DNA of 64,000 bases from Streptomyces cavernae (lineage in GTDB: Bacteria > Actinomycetota > Actinomycetes > Streptomycetales > Streptomycetaceae): the NCBI RefSeq assembly GCF_004023625.1, contig NZ_ML137711.1, positions 83,197-147,196 on the forward strand, read 5' to 3'. Under the pieces are notes generated by a model that was given only the letters and a program-made list of their open reading frames with translations, searched no databases and had not been told where the DNA came from. Each line of letters begins with the position of its first letter. Position 1 is the stretch's first letter. The position numbers and the translations under genes were made by a program. Shown piece after piece: positions 1 to 7,770 of this stretch.

Positions 1-1023
1 GTGGGCGGGCAAGGCGTAGAGGACTTCGCTGAAGACGGTCAGGTGGGCTTGTGCAGCGCTGTCGTCGGCGTGATCAAGGTGGTGGGGGATACGTTCTGCG
101 GCCGCGGTGGCCTGGTGCCAAGGGCTGCGGCGGTAGTGGCCGGCTGGTGAGGCTGCAGTGGCGGTGTGCGCTTCGGTGGCGGCCAGGCGCTGCTGGATCT
201 GCGGGAGGGACAGGTCGGTGGCGAGGCTGGAGCCGGAGTACCAGATGGGTGTGCCGTCGTCAGGCAGGGCGACCTTGTAGCCGCCGAGGTCGCCGGAGGG
301 CAGAGTGCGCGTTTCGACTTGAAGGCCGGCGTCGGCGAGCAGGTTGAAGAACTCGTCCAGGTCCTTCGCGTGGGAGAGCGCGGTGCGCACGGTGTGGCGC
401 AGTTGCTCGCGCGCTGTCTTGTGGTGGCCCAGCCGTTTGGCCTTCTCCTGCTCGGCGCGGGTGGGGCGCTTCGCCGCCGGGGTACCGGTGGCGGCTTCGG
501 GGCCGCGCGGAACCTGGGTGAGGCCGAAGTCCTTCTCGATTGTGGCGAGTTCGGTCATGGCGCGGTGGTAGTCGTTCCAGTTCCGCGGAGGGCGCAGATC
601 GCCGCGGACTTTGGTGGCGACGATGTGGATGTGGTCGTCCGCGTGGCGCACGGCGACCCACCGGCAGCCGTCCGGATCGCCCTCCGGTGCGATGCCGGTC
701 GCATGGACCATGCGCTTGGCGATCGTCGCCCAGTCGGCATCGGTCAGGATGCGGTCCTCGGGCGCGGCGCGCACCGAGCAGTGCCACACGTGCCCCTCGG
801 GTGCCTTGTCGCCGGCCTGCTCGACCCGCAGGTCCAGGGCCTTGGTGAGCTGGCCGAGCCGCTGCTTGTGCCCAGGGCTGTCATACGGGCCTGGGTCAGG
901 AATGAAGTCGTCCCAGGAGGCGACGATGTGCTGGTCGGTGTGTTCGTTGGCGCGGCCCTTGTCGAAGAGGTACGCCAGGACGCCGTAGGTGTTGTTGCCC
1001 GGCTTGACGATGTTCGCGATCAA
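1..1023 (-). CDS. Relaxase / mobilization nuclease (3' end beyond the window)
   Basis: DNA-nicking relaxase for transfer of the element. The frame opens with TTG at 1023-1021, overlaps the MobC stop as TTGA, and stays open for 341 codons to base 1. The N-terminus reads LIANIVKPGNNTYGVLAYLF, with candidate catalytic tyrosines, and the metal-binding three-histidine motif HADDHIHIV lies at about residues 127-135. This pattern fits the VirD2/MobA-like relaxase family. The 4-base overlap with mobC implies translational coupling and a shared relaxosome. The C-terminal part is not visible, so any fused helicase or primase domain cannot be judged. The family call is firm and the subfamily is not. Confidence 0.85.
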   Translation of the reverse strand, partial: MIANIVKPGNNTYGVLAYLFDKGRANEHTDQHIVASWDDFIPDPGPYDSPGHKQRLGQLTKALDLRVEQAGDKAPEGHVWHCSVRAAPEDRILTDADWATIAKRMVHATGIAPEGDPDGCRWVAVRHADDHIHIVATKVRGDLRPPRNWNDYHRAMTELATIEKDFGLTQVPRGPEAATGTPAAKRPTRAEQEKAKRLGHHKTAREQLRHTVRTALSHAKDLDEFFNLLADAGLQVETRTLPSGDLGGYKVALPDDGTPIWYSGSSLATDLSLPQIQQRLAATEAHTATAASPAGHYRRSPWHQATAAAERIPHHLDHADDSAAQAHLTVFSEVLYALPAH

Positions 1024-1667
1024 CTCAGGCCGCCCGCCTTCTGCCCGGCTGCCCGGAAGGCCGCGTCGTCGATCGCCCGGACCGTGTCGTGGGCGGTGGC
1101 GAGCAGGCGCTGCGCCCGCTGAAGGATCGCGGCGTCCACAGGGTGTGGATCGCCGCCCGAGTTGAGGCGGCGGGCGATCTGGTTGACGTTGTTGCCGATC
1201 CGGGCGATCTGCGCCCGCTGGGTGGCGAGCTCGTCGACCGCATCGTCGTAGACCGTGCGAGGAGCGGAGACGGTGATCTCACCGCGGACGCGGGCCATGG
1301 TGGCGTCGGCGATGTAGCGCGCCATGGTCACGTGCTCGGCTTTCGCCGCCGACTGGATGTCGTGCTTCTCATGCGGCGCAAAGCGGGCGGTGACGTGCTC
1401 GGAACGCTGCGCGTCGAGGTTCGCGCGGCGGTGCGGCGTACGCTGCTTGGCCCCTGTGACGAGAGCGGTCGGCTGTTCGCCGGCGCTCACCCGCTCCTGC
1501 TCTGGCACGCCCTCGTGCCGGAGCTGCTCCTCCGCCACCCCCGGGGCGGAGGTGTTCGCGATGGACCGGCCTATGGACGGTCCATCGCTATTGCTTGCTG
1601 CGCGTGTGACGGGAGTGGTGACCATCTGCTTTTGGGGGATGGGGAGTTCGCGGTACTGGTCGCGCAC
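1020..1667 (-). CDS. MobC-like relaxosome accessory protein
   Basis: A 215-residue protein just upstream of, and overlapping, the relaxase gene. The C-terminal half (from HEKHDIQSAAKAEHVTMARYIADATM) resembles the ribbon-helix-helix MobC family, which binds oriT and helps the relaxase. The typical MobC tail 'IGNNVNQIARRLN' is visible at about residues 157-170. The first ~90 residues are low complexity, so the true start could be downstream of the GTG at 1667. It belongs to the leftward mobilization operon. oriT is probably close, but I could not identify it. Confidence 0.8.
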   Translation of the reverse strand: MRDQYRELPIPQKQMVTTPVTRAASNSDGPSIGRSIANTSAPGVAEEQLRHEGVPEQERVSAGEQPTALVTGAKQRTPHRRANLDAQRSEHVTARFAPHEKHDIQSAAKAEHVTMARYIADATMARVRGEITVSAPRTVYDDAVDELATQRAQIARIGNNVNQIARRLNSGGDPHPVDAAILQRAQRLLATAHDTVRAIDDAAFRAAGQKAGGLS

Positions 1668-1707
1668 GACGAGGTGTCCTTGTGTCGGGGTTGCGGGGGT
1701 GGCGGGT

Positions 1708-2139
1708 TCAGGCGGCGCGCGGTTGTTTGTTGAGCTCGGCGAACTGCTCGGCGGCGAGGTCGAGCAGATCCACCAGGCGCCGCTCCGGGAGGCGAGCGGC
1801 GGTGGTCAGGGCGTCGTCGATGCGAGGGTCGAGGGTGCTGACGGCATCCAGTCCGGCGGCGCGGGCGACAACCAGGCGCAGCTCGGCCTCGAGCCAGGCC
1901 CAGTGCTCGGTGGCGGGCACCGGGATCCCGTCACCGGCGCCCCTGAGACGGTTCAGGTAGTCGCCGCCGGCGGACAGGATGTCGGGCAGGGGGATGTCGT
2001 CGCCGGCCATCCAACGGCCCTGGTCGAGCAGGGTGAGGATGGCGCAACGCAGCATGCTCATCTCGTCGCGTTCCGGAGCGGTGCAGATCGGGCAGGCGTC
2101 GTAGTCGCAGGTCCAGGCGGACACGGTCGAACGGGGCAT
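1708..2139 (-). CDS. Unknown 143-residue protein with a CPIC motif
   Basis: I do not recognise this protein. I start it at the ATG at 2139 (MPRSTVSAWTCDYDACPICT), because a longer open frame upstream overlaps the membrane-protein gene. Two cysteine pairs near the N-terminus (C11, C16, C19 region) could bind a metal. The rest is predicted mostly helical and acidic (LPERRLVDLLDLAAEQFAEL). It lies 40 bases before mobC and 49 bases after the SpdB-like gene on the same strand, so it is probably part of the transfer/replication operon. Confidence 0.6.
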   Translation of the reverse strand: MPRSTVSAWTCDYDACPICTAPERDEMSMLRCAILTLLDQGRWMAGDDIPLPDILSAGGDYLNRLRGAGDGIPVPATEHWAWLEAELRLVVARAAGLDAVSTLDPRIDDALTTAARLPERRLVDLLDLAAEQFAELNKQPRAA

Positions 2140-2188
2140 GGCAGGTGGGCCTTTCAGCGAGGGGTGGTTGGAAGTGCGGGGGGAACGT

Positions 2189-3445
2189 TCAGTGGGGGTG
2201 GCCTGTACGGGCGGGGGCCTGGTGCTCGGCCTTGACCGCGTTGACGATGCTCTGGGCCAGGTCGGTGCCGACCTGGTGGCCGTCGGCACGGACGGCTGCC
2301 TTGAGGGAGTCACGCGAGAGGCGACCCGTCTCGCGGTAGATGCGCTCCGCGTACGCGATGAGGGCATCCCGCGGCAGGTCGGGCCTGCGACCCGGGCGTT
2401 TCGGCTCCGGCTTCTCGCCAGGCTCGGCATCCGCGTCTCTGGCCGTACTCACCTCCGCGCCCGCATCAGTAGCGGATTGAGGGCGGACGATGGATTCCGG
2501 GCGGTCCGACCGGTGTACGCCTTCGTCGCCCGGATTCGGTACGGCCTCCGGGCACTCGGGCCTTGCCCGCTTCGCCGCGGCAGTGCGGGGCCGACTGACT
2601 CGGTCTCCGGGCGTCTCCCACCGTTCGGGCAGTGGGAGCGAGGCCAACCGGGTGGCCTGCTGCCGGGTCCCGAGCTTCCGCAGCAGCAGCTCGTCCTGGC
2701 GAGGATCACCGTCGACGTCGGCCCTCTCCAGCGCTTCGTGCAGGCGCCGAGTCGCACGTCGGCCACGCCTCTTGTTGCGCTTCGTCTCGGGCATCGCTTC
2801 GATGCGGAGGATCAGCGTGACGGCCCGGCTCAGGGCGCGCTCGCGGATGAGTCGTGCGGCATCGGCGTCCTGGTCGTGGATGCCCAGGCGCGCCAGGAGT
2901 CGCTCGCGTGCCTGCCGGCCGAGGATCGCGAGCAGGCTGCGTGAGGCGGCCTCGGGGGTGTGGTGGCGTAGCTCGATTCCCATGGCCAGGTGCCAGAGGA
3001 CTGCGGCCATCACCGGGCCGATCAGGGCGCGGACCGTGCCGCCGACGGGACCGGACTCGGCGTAGGCGGGGATGATCTGGCCTCCGGTGATCACCCATAC
3101 CAGGACGCCAGGCGGACCCGGCGCCTGCCTGGGACCCTTCAGGTTCTGGCGCGCCATCAAGGCCATTGCGAACAAAGCCAGTTCAGCGGTGGCGAACATG
3201 AAGGCGCGCTCGACGGTGCTGCCCATGTCGAGGTAGTCGGCGGCGAAGCGCCAGCTGGTGTCCGCGCTGTAAGCGGTGCAGCCGATCGCGGCGACAGCGG
3301 CAACCGGGATGGCGGCGGTGCCACGTCGCTGCCCGACACCGGGCTTCTGGGCGCGTCGGCGCAGCAGCCATCCAGCGAGCAAGGTGACGACGAGGAACGG
3401 CGCGCCGATCGCGAGCAGGGACGAGAGTTCGAAGGGGTAGGTCAC
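2189..3445 (-). CDS. SpdB/DUF2637-like membrane protein
   Basis: 418 residues starting at GTG 3445, which overlaps the previous stop as GTGA. There is one N-terminal membrane segment (LLAIGAPFLVVTLLAGWLL), then a cluster of three hydrophobic segments (about residues 38-150, including AAIPVAAVAAIGCTAYSADT and VRALIGPVMAAVLWHLAMGI), then a basic, helical cytoplasmic region and a small winged-helix-like C-terminus (LIAYAERIYRETGRLSRDSL). This layout is typical of Streptomyces plasmid/AICE spread or transfer proteins. It may act in intermycelial spread or couple the element to the membrane; that role is inferred from family and context. The open frame can be extended in-frame to 4453, but that extension is antisense-like noise over the next two genes. 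Confidence 0.65.
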   Translation of the reverse strand: MTYPFELSSLLAIGAPFLVVTLLAGWLLRRRAQKPGVGQRRGTAAIPVAAVAAIGCTAYSADTSWRFAADYLDMGSTVERAFMFATAELALFAMALMARQNLKGPRQAPGPPGVLVWVITGGQIIPAYAESGPVGGTVRALIGPVMAAVLWHLAMGIELRHHTPEAASRSLLAILGRQARERLLARLGIHDQDADAARLIRERALSRAVTLILRIEAMPETKRNKRRGRRATRRLHEALERADVDGDPRQDELLLRKLGTRQQATRLASLPLPERWETPGDRVSRPRTAAAKRARPECPEAVPNPGDEGVHRSDRPESIVRPQSATDAGAEVSTARDADAEPGEKPEPKRPGRRPDLPRDALIAYAERIYRETGRLSRDSLKAAVRADGHQVGTDLAQSIVNAVKAEHQAPARTGHPH

Positions 3446-4131
3446 GCAGCTCCCTGTCGGGTGATTTCCTCGGCGGCGAGGTCGAGGCGCGTCGGGTGAG
3501 GCGTGGTGCGGGGCGCATTGCCTCGGGCGCGGCCGTCGGGGCCCACGCGTCGACTGCGGCAGGGTTCGCCCTCGCGGGCATGGCACCACGGGCACCGGAC
3601 GCCAAGGGCGTCCGGGAGCCCTTCGGCCACGGCGGCCTCGCGTGCGGCACGGGCCGGACGATAGGGGGCGAGCGCCGCGCGGATTGTCGGTGGGACGCAC
3701 GATCCGATGGCGCGCACGCGGGCCTCCACGTCGGGGTGCGGGCCACCGTTGGTGAGCTGTCGGTGCGTCGAGGGCGCAGCCGTTCCGGTGGCCACGGCCT
3801 GCCGGGTGCCTAGCAGTTCGGCCCGCCATGCGGTCGGGTCGTCGGGGTCGGCGGCCGGCGCGGGGTCGGTGTGCCGGTCGAGACGGTCGCGGCGGTACGT
3901 GCGCCACGCGCGGGCGACGTCCACGGGCAGGATCGGGTAGGGCGAGTCGAGGACGTGCGCCTGAATCGCCTCGCGGACATCCCAGCCGTAGTTCGTGGCG
4001 AAGGGGACGTCGTGGAGCAGTTCGTGCCACTGGGCGAGCTGGTCGCGGGCCTCGCCTGGGTCGGTACGGATCGTGCGGGGGTCCAGGCGGCCGATGTAGG
4101 CGAGGACGGCGGCGACTTCGCGGCGTTCCAA
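3442..4131 (-). CDS. Zinc-ribbon accessory protein of the integrative element
   Basis: 229 residues with a TTG start at 4131, nine bases after the upstream stop; a GGAG in that stop region could serve as ribosome binding site. The C-terminal part carries CPWCHAREGEPCRSRR, a C-x2-C-x7-C pattern followed by basic residues, which resembles the phage/plasmid zinc-finger domain found in many actinobacterial elements. The N-terminal half (YIGRLDPRTIRTDPGEARDQ) is a conserved-looking domain I cannot name. It overlaps the membrane-protein gene by 4 bases, so the two are probably co-translated. DNA or RNA binding is likely; its exact role in replication or transfer is unknown. Confidence 0.65.
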   Translation of the reverse strand: MERREVAAVLAYIGRLDPRTIRTDPGEARDQLAQWHELLHDVPFATNYGWDVREAIQAHVLDSPYPILPVDVARAWRTYRRDRLDRHTDPAPAADPDDPTAWRAELLGTRQAVATGTAAPSTHRQLTNGGPHPDVEARVRAIGSCVPPTIRAALAPYRPARAAREAAVAEGLPDALGVRCPWCHAREGEPCRSRRVGPDGRARGNAPRTTPHPTRLDLAAEEITRQGAA

Positions 4132-4140
4132 GGGGGTGGG

Positions 4141-4983
4141 TTACTCCATTCCTGTCGGTTCGTCGAGGGCGGCGAGGAGGGCGGCGGTGTGTGCTTCGGC
4201 GCGGGTCATGCCGCCTGCGAGTGGGGTGGCACCACCGGGCAGGGCGCGCAGGTTCGGCCGTTCCGGGGTGGGAGTGCGTTCCCGGGCGATCCATGTGCGC
4301 CAGTCGGCGCCCCACGCGGCGGCTGGGCGGGGCGCCCACGTCGCCCGGTAGGTGCGCCACTTCTCGTCGGCCGCCCGCAGGCCGTGCTCGCCGAGTCGGG
4401 CGAGGTGCCCGTCGTGCCGCAGCCAGGTCCAGGTGGCGTCGTCGATCTCCCACTGGGCGGCGGTGATGGGGGAGGCAGAGCTGCTGCTCTTACCGTTCAC
4501 CTTCGGTTCACTACCGTTCTGGGGGTCGGAATCCGCGCCCCCGGAGGGCTGGAATCCGGTCCCACCAGGGGTCGGAATCCGGTCCCCGGGGCCGTTATCC
4601 CGCTCCCCTTCGAAGACGTCGGCAGGGTCGGATTCCGGCCTTCCGAGGGTCGGAATCCGACCCCCCGGAGGGGCCGAATTCCGGTCCCCCTCGTCTACTT
4701 GGTCGGCGAGGAAGGAGGCGGCGATCGGGAGGTGGTAGTACGTCTCTCCGCGCGGCCCCTTGCGGCCCGCGAGCTGCGTCAGCTCCCCGCTGGCGATCAG
4801 CTTCGTGAGGGCGTCGCGCACGGCCGTACGGGAGGCGTTCGAGCGCTTCATGAGGGTGGGCACGGACGCGTACGCGATGCAGCGGCGATCGCGGCACCGG
4901 TCGGCGATCAGGGCGAGGACCATGCGGGCGGTGCCCTTGCTGTTGCTGTGGTCCCAAACCCATTCGCGGGCGTCGTAGCTCAT
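4141..4983 (-). CDS. Lambda-O-like replication initiator with winged-helix N-terminus
   Basis: 280 residues. Residues 1-95 look like a winged helix-turn-helix (GTARMVLALIADRC, VPTLMKRSNASRTAVRDALT, LIASGELTQL), as in plasmid/phage replication initiators. Residues 95-165 are a Gly/Pro/Asp linker, and the DNA encoding it is an array of 13-bp repeats. Residues 170-240 contain a tryptophan-rich helical module ending in WGADWRTWIARE, which resembles the C-terminus of lambda-O/DnaC-loader type proteins ('DWxxxWxxW'). This domain layout, with iterons inside the gene, matches lambda O. It is the leading large gene of the leftward operon. It could instead be only a regulator; the iterons are the main argument for a replication role. 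Confidence 0.6.
   Translation of the reverse strand: MSYDAREWVWDHSNSKGTARMVLALIADRCRDRRCIAYASVPTLMKRSNASRTAVRDALTKLIASGELTQLAGRKGPRGETYYHLPIAASFLADQVDEGDRNSAPPGGRIPTLGRPESDPADVFEGERDNGPGDRIPTPGGTGFQPSGGADSDPQNGSEPKVNGKSSSSASPITAAQWEIDDATWTWLRHDGHLARLGEHGLRAADEKWRTYRATWAPRPAAAWGADWRTWIARERTPTPERPNLRALPGGATPLAGGMTRAEAHTAALLAALDEPTGME
4523..4683. repeat. Iteron-like array inside the initiator gene (candidate replication origin)
   Basis: Six 13-bp near-identical units with consensus GGGTCGGAATCCG start at 4523, 4546, 4569, 4625, 4647 and 4671, plus a weaker copy at 4589. Spacing is 20-24 bp, about two helical turns, apart from one 36-bp step. Each unit is nearly palindromic (TCGGAATCCGA). In the gene the same DNA word is read in different frames (as ADSDP, TGFQP, DRIPTP, PESDP, GRIPTL, RNSAP), so conservation acts on the DNA and not on the peptide. 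Confidence 0.65.
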
Positions 4984-5391
4984 CGGGTGGTGGCTCCTTC
5001 ATCAGGGCAGGCGGGTGCGACGGGCCCTCTTCGGGCGGTGCACAGGGTGGGGGTGGGGCACGGTCCCGGTGCCGACGTGTCGGTGAGGGTCGCGAGGGCG
5101 CGGGGGGATGAGACCCGGCCATAGGCGATTCCTTGGCCCAGGGCGCGCTGGGGTCGCTGTTCCTGCGGGCCAGCGCTCCAGGCGGAACACAAGACAGCCA
5201 CACCCGCGCGCGAAGATCCAGCGTTCGGCCGAGAAACCACACAGCTCACGGCGAACGCGTCCTTGGCTGCGTATCCGAAGCTGCTAGCCGGTGCGCTGAT
5301 GCCGGTTACTAGCGGCTGCAGAGCCGCCCTGCGAGCCAGTGCCGGCCGCCCTCGGACCCGCGACGAGGCGGGACCGTTCCTCCGGCTCCGG
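4984..5391. other. Intergenic region, no confident gene
   Basis: About 400 bases between the small 5392-5595 gene and the initiator. An 89-codon minus-strand frame (5249-4980) ends in an ATGA overlap with the initiator start, but its composition is not protein-like and I recognise nothing in it. A GGAG about ten bases before the initiator ATG is a plausible ribosome binding site. No strong hairpin was seen. Confidence 0.4.
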
Positions 5392-5595
5392 TCAGGCCGC
5401 CTGGACGTAGGTCGAGGTAGAGAGCAGGTCCGCGAGCCGTGCGGCGCTCTGTGGGCTGATCGTCGTCGTGAACCCCGCGCATACGCGCTGGAGAGCGGCG
5501 TCCCTTGCCGAGTCCACCGTCTGACGGACGGCGCGGGCTCCTTCGGGGGCGGTGACGGGCTGGGTGACGGCGGGTTCGGTCTGGCGTTTGGGCAT
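5392..5595 (-). CDS. Small unknown protein leading the leftward operon
   Basis: 67 residues starting at ATG 5595 (MPKRQTEPAVTQPVTAPEGA). The C-terminal 40 residues look structured and helical (ARAVRQTVDSARDAALQRVC, then AARLADLLSTSTYV). I do not recognise a family. An in-frame upstream ATG at 5673 would add 26 residues of low plausibility. It starts 90 bases downstream of a 9-5-9 palindrome that also occurs before the XRE regulator, so it is probably the first gene of a repressor-controlled transcript. It could be a small regulator or an accessory replication protein. Confidence 0.5.
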   Translation of the reverse strand: MPKRQTEPAVTQPVTAPEGARAVRQTVDSARDAALQRVCAGFTTTISPQSAARLADLLSTSTYVQAA

Positions 5596-5684
5596 GGACG
5601 TCCTCAGGGCGGCGTTCGGTCGGCGGCCCACCGGTGTGTGGTGAGGGCCGACGGGTTGGCTGGGGAGGTCCATGCTCCGGAGAA

Positions 5685-5707
5685 TCGCCGGTTAGGCTAA
5701 CCGGCGA
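5685..5707. promoter_or_regulatory. Operator-like palindrome upstream of the leftward operon
   Basis: A perfect 9-5-9 inverted repeat: TCGCCGGTT (5685-5693), spacer AGGCT, AACCGGCGA (5699-5707), extended by one more A/T pair on each side. The same arms and the same 5-base spacing occur at 6965-6987 directly before the XRE regulator. This is best read as a repressor binding site over the promoter of the leftward operon. Confidence 0.65.
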
Positions 5708-5772
5708 TCGTCGGCTATGTTGCGCCCTTCGTCGCCTCGGTCGGCAGGGCGAATTCCACCGGCCTCGCCCCG

Positions 5773-6573
5773 CTACAGTGGGTTCTGCTCGATGCTGATC
5801 CGGTCCCAGTCCATGTACCGGCCGAACTTCTTTGGCTCGTCGATGACCACCCCGGAGAACAGGAACCGCAGTACCGCGTTGTGCCGCTCGTCCGTCATGT
5901 CCTCGGCGTCCCAGGCGGCCCGTGCGCCCGCGCCCGTGAGGCCGTCGAGGGAGCACCATAGGCCGGACGACGACCTTGCGTTGCGCCTTGGCGATCCGGT
6001 CGGTGATCTCCTTGCGCATCTTGCGGTACTCCGCCGTGGAGATCTCCTTCGCGGTCCACATCTGGTTCGGTTCGCCGAGCTGCCGCTGGTCGTCCTCCAA
6101 CTCCTGGGTCACACTTTCCGAGAGGTTGCTACTGGCGAGCCGATCGTCGACGCGCAGCTTGCCGAGCAGTTCGACCGCGGCGTCGACGACGAAGTGCTCA
6201 AGCGTCTGGGCCCTGATCGACCGGGTGCACTTCTTCTCGTCGTTCCGGCCCCGGCGGTGGCACTGGTAGACCGGCCCGGTGCCCTTGGGCGTACCGGACA
6301 TCAACGTCCCGCAGCGTCCGCACATCACCAGCCACGCAGCAGGTAGTAGCGCTGCGCGGGCTTGCTGAGCGCCTCCCGGTACACCGCCGACCGGTACTCG
6401 CGCCGCGTCCGCACCTCCGCCCACACGCCCGCGTCGATGATCGTGGGCCAGGTGCCGGGGCCGACCTCCTCGCCCTGGTGCATGCGGATTCGGGCCAAGA
6501 GGGGCGGGTTCTCACTCGGTTGCAGGTGGGCGGGCGCCCACGGCTCACCGTCGATCGTGGCGGTAGGGCGTCA
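5773..6573 (-). pseudogene. Serine recombinase remnant (zinc-ribbon half), frameshifted
   Basis: Reading leftward, one frame gives WAPAHLQPSENPPLLARIRM and TIIDAGVWAEVRTRR and ends at a stop near 6325. A second frame picks up at MCGRCGTLMSGTPKGTGPVY with the recombinase zinc beta-ribbon cysteines and continues through coiled-coil residues (AEYRKMRKEITDRIAKAQ). A third frame near 5960 gives WDAEDMTDERHNAVLRFLF and ends DWDRISIEQNPL at 5773. Together these rebuild the C-terminal two-thirds of a large serine recombinase broken by two frameshifts; the catalytic N-terminus is missing. A weak similarity may extend up to about 6720. It lies between the XRE regulator and the leftward operon, so it may be the remnant of an older integration or excision module. 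Confidence 0.75.
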
Positions 6574-6964
6574 GGGGTGGGGAGTCGGCCGACCGGTGGC
6601 GCGGGGCGCGCCGATGGCCGCTCGCGCTGTCCGGGGGTGTCGTCAACATAGCCACACCCCGGCCGCGCAAGTCCAGCCCAATCCCGCGCAATCTCTCACG
6701 GCAGAAAGGCTGCCGAAAAGCAGGTGGTGAAGGGCGGTCCCAAAACAGTAAGCCACGATCGCCGGTTGACGAAATAGTTGTCCCGGACGCCGAGCCAGAA
6801 GGATCACGCCGGGAATCCGTTGACGTGGCGTTGACGAGGAAGCTACAACACAACACACCACGTCAGAGCGGTCGCAGAGCCCGATCGGCATGCCGGTCCG
6901 CGACCGTTCCCGACCCCGGCAATCCGCCGCACGGCGAACCGAGCGAGCGCAATATAGACCGGGA
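6574..6964. promoter_or_regulatory. Non-coding region before the regulator, with a half operator
   Basis: About 390 bases with no convincing gene. A single operator half-site, TCGCCGGTT, occurs at 6759-6767, but the second arm is not conserved (AATAGTTGT at the matching distance). The stretch around 6840-6860 is A-rich for this genome (aagctacaacacaacacacc) and may be promoter-proximal. Weak traces of the decayed serine recombinase may reach into the left part. Confidence 0.4.
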
Positions 6965-6987
6965 TCGCCGGTTAACCAAACCGGCGA
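6965..6987. promoter_or_regulatory. Operator-like palindrome abutting the XRE regulator start
   Basis: Inverted repeat TCGCCGGTT (6965-6973), spacer AACCA, AACCGGCGA (6979-6987), ending immediately before the ATG at 6988. It has the same arms and spacing as 5685-5707. Its position on the translation start suggests autorepression by the regulator. Confidence 0.65.
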
Positions 6988-7266
6988 ATGGACGCTTCAA
7001 TTGGAGTCATGCCCGCACGCTCATTGGAAATCGGGACCGCAGGGATACGGGCGGCCCGCATCATCGAAATCCTCCGCACCGCACGCGGCTTGTCGCAACG
7101 CCAGCTCGCCGGCCGCGTGACCGCGCTCGGCCACCCGATGTCCAACACGATGCTGTCCCGCATCGAACGCGCCCAGCGCCGATGCGACATCGACGACCTC
7201 ATCGCGATCGCCGAGGCCCTCCTCGTCTCGCCCCTCGTGGTGCTGCAGGAGCCGACCGACACGTGA
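6988..7266 (+). CDS. XRE-family transcriptional regulator
   Basis: 92 residues with a Cro/CI-type helix-turn-helix (about residues 24-76: IIEILRTARGLSQRQLAGRV, then MSNTMLSRIERAQRRCDIDD). This small single-domain repressor type is common in integrative elements. ATG 6988 abuts the palindrome, so that start would need a leaderless or very short-leader transcript. ATG 7009 is the alternative, with a GGAG only two bases away. Two copies of one palindrome flank the divergent control region, so I infer that this protein represses itself and the leftward replication/transfer operon, in the manner of KorSA or CI. Confidence 0.75.
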   Translation: MDASIGVMPARSLEIGTAGIRAARIIEILRTARGLSQRQLAGRVTALGHPMSNTMLSRIERAQRRCDIDDLIAIAEALLVSPLVVLQEPTDT

Positions 7267-7326
7267 CGAGATCCGTCAAGCACCGCTGACCGAGCACGCT
7301 CCCCACCGAGTTAGGACCCGCCCTTC

Positions 7327-7722
7327 TTGCACCACTCCGAGATACCCCCTGTCTTCGCACGCCGCCTTCCCAGCGCCGAGGGCCGAGTCCCCTTGCCCTG
7401 TCTCTACCGCCCCGAAGAGATCGCCGAAGCCCTCGGCTGTTCCGCCTGGTGGGTCAAGGACCGCGCCCGCCGCGGCCTCATCCCGCACACCCGAGTCGGC
7501 CGCGCCTACCGCTTCACCGCCGAACACCTCGCCGAGATCGTCCGCCTCCACGAAGAGCGCCCGAACCGATCCGTTAGCAGGGCGCCGGCCGGTCCCGCAC
7601 CGACAACGCCTCCCGCTGCACGAACTCGTGCCACCCAGTCTCCTCGGCCGACCACGGCACCGACGACAGGGCGTCTGCGAGCCCGGCCGCCACGCCGTAT
7701 CCAGTACGAGACCGTCGCGTAG
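7327..7722 (+). CDS. Excisionase-like MerR/Xis HTH protein
   Basis: 131 residues with a TTG start at 7327; a shorter form from a downstream TTG near 7393 is possible. The core (LYRPEEIAEALGCSAWWVKD, then LIPHTRVGRAYRFTAEHLAE) is the winged helix of excisionases and of the MerR-like HTH_17 family. The last ~45 residues are Pro/Thr/Arg-rich and probably disordered. It lies 48 bases upstream of the integrase on the same strand, the usual xis-int order of Streptomyces integrative elements. It probably sets the direction of recombination. Confidence 0.75.
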   Translation: MHHSEIPPVFARRLPSAEGRVPLPCLYRPEEIAEALGCSAWWVKDRARRGLIPHTRVGRAYRFTAEHLAEIVRLHEERPNRSVSRAPAGPAPTTPPAARTRATQSPRPTTAPTTGRLRARPPRRIQYETVA

Positions 7723-7770
7723 CGGTCCCGCGCCCAGCCACAGGCCAAGAGCAGGAGAGGAAGACGGAAG

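Noticed and set aside
3446..4453. N-terminal half of a 754-codon minus frame
   Set aside because: It is Arg/Pro-rich shadow over two better genes; the real membrane protein starts at GTG 3445.
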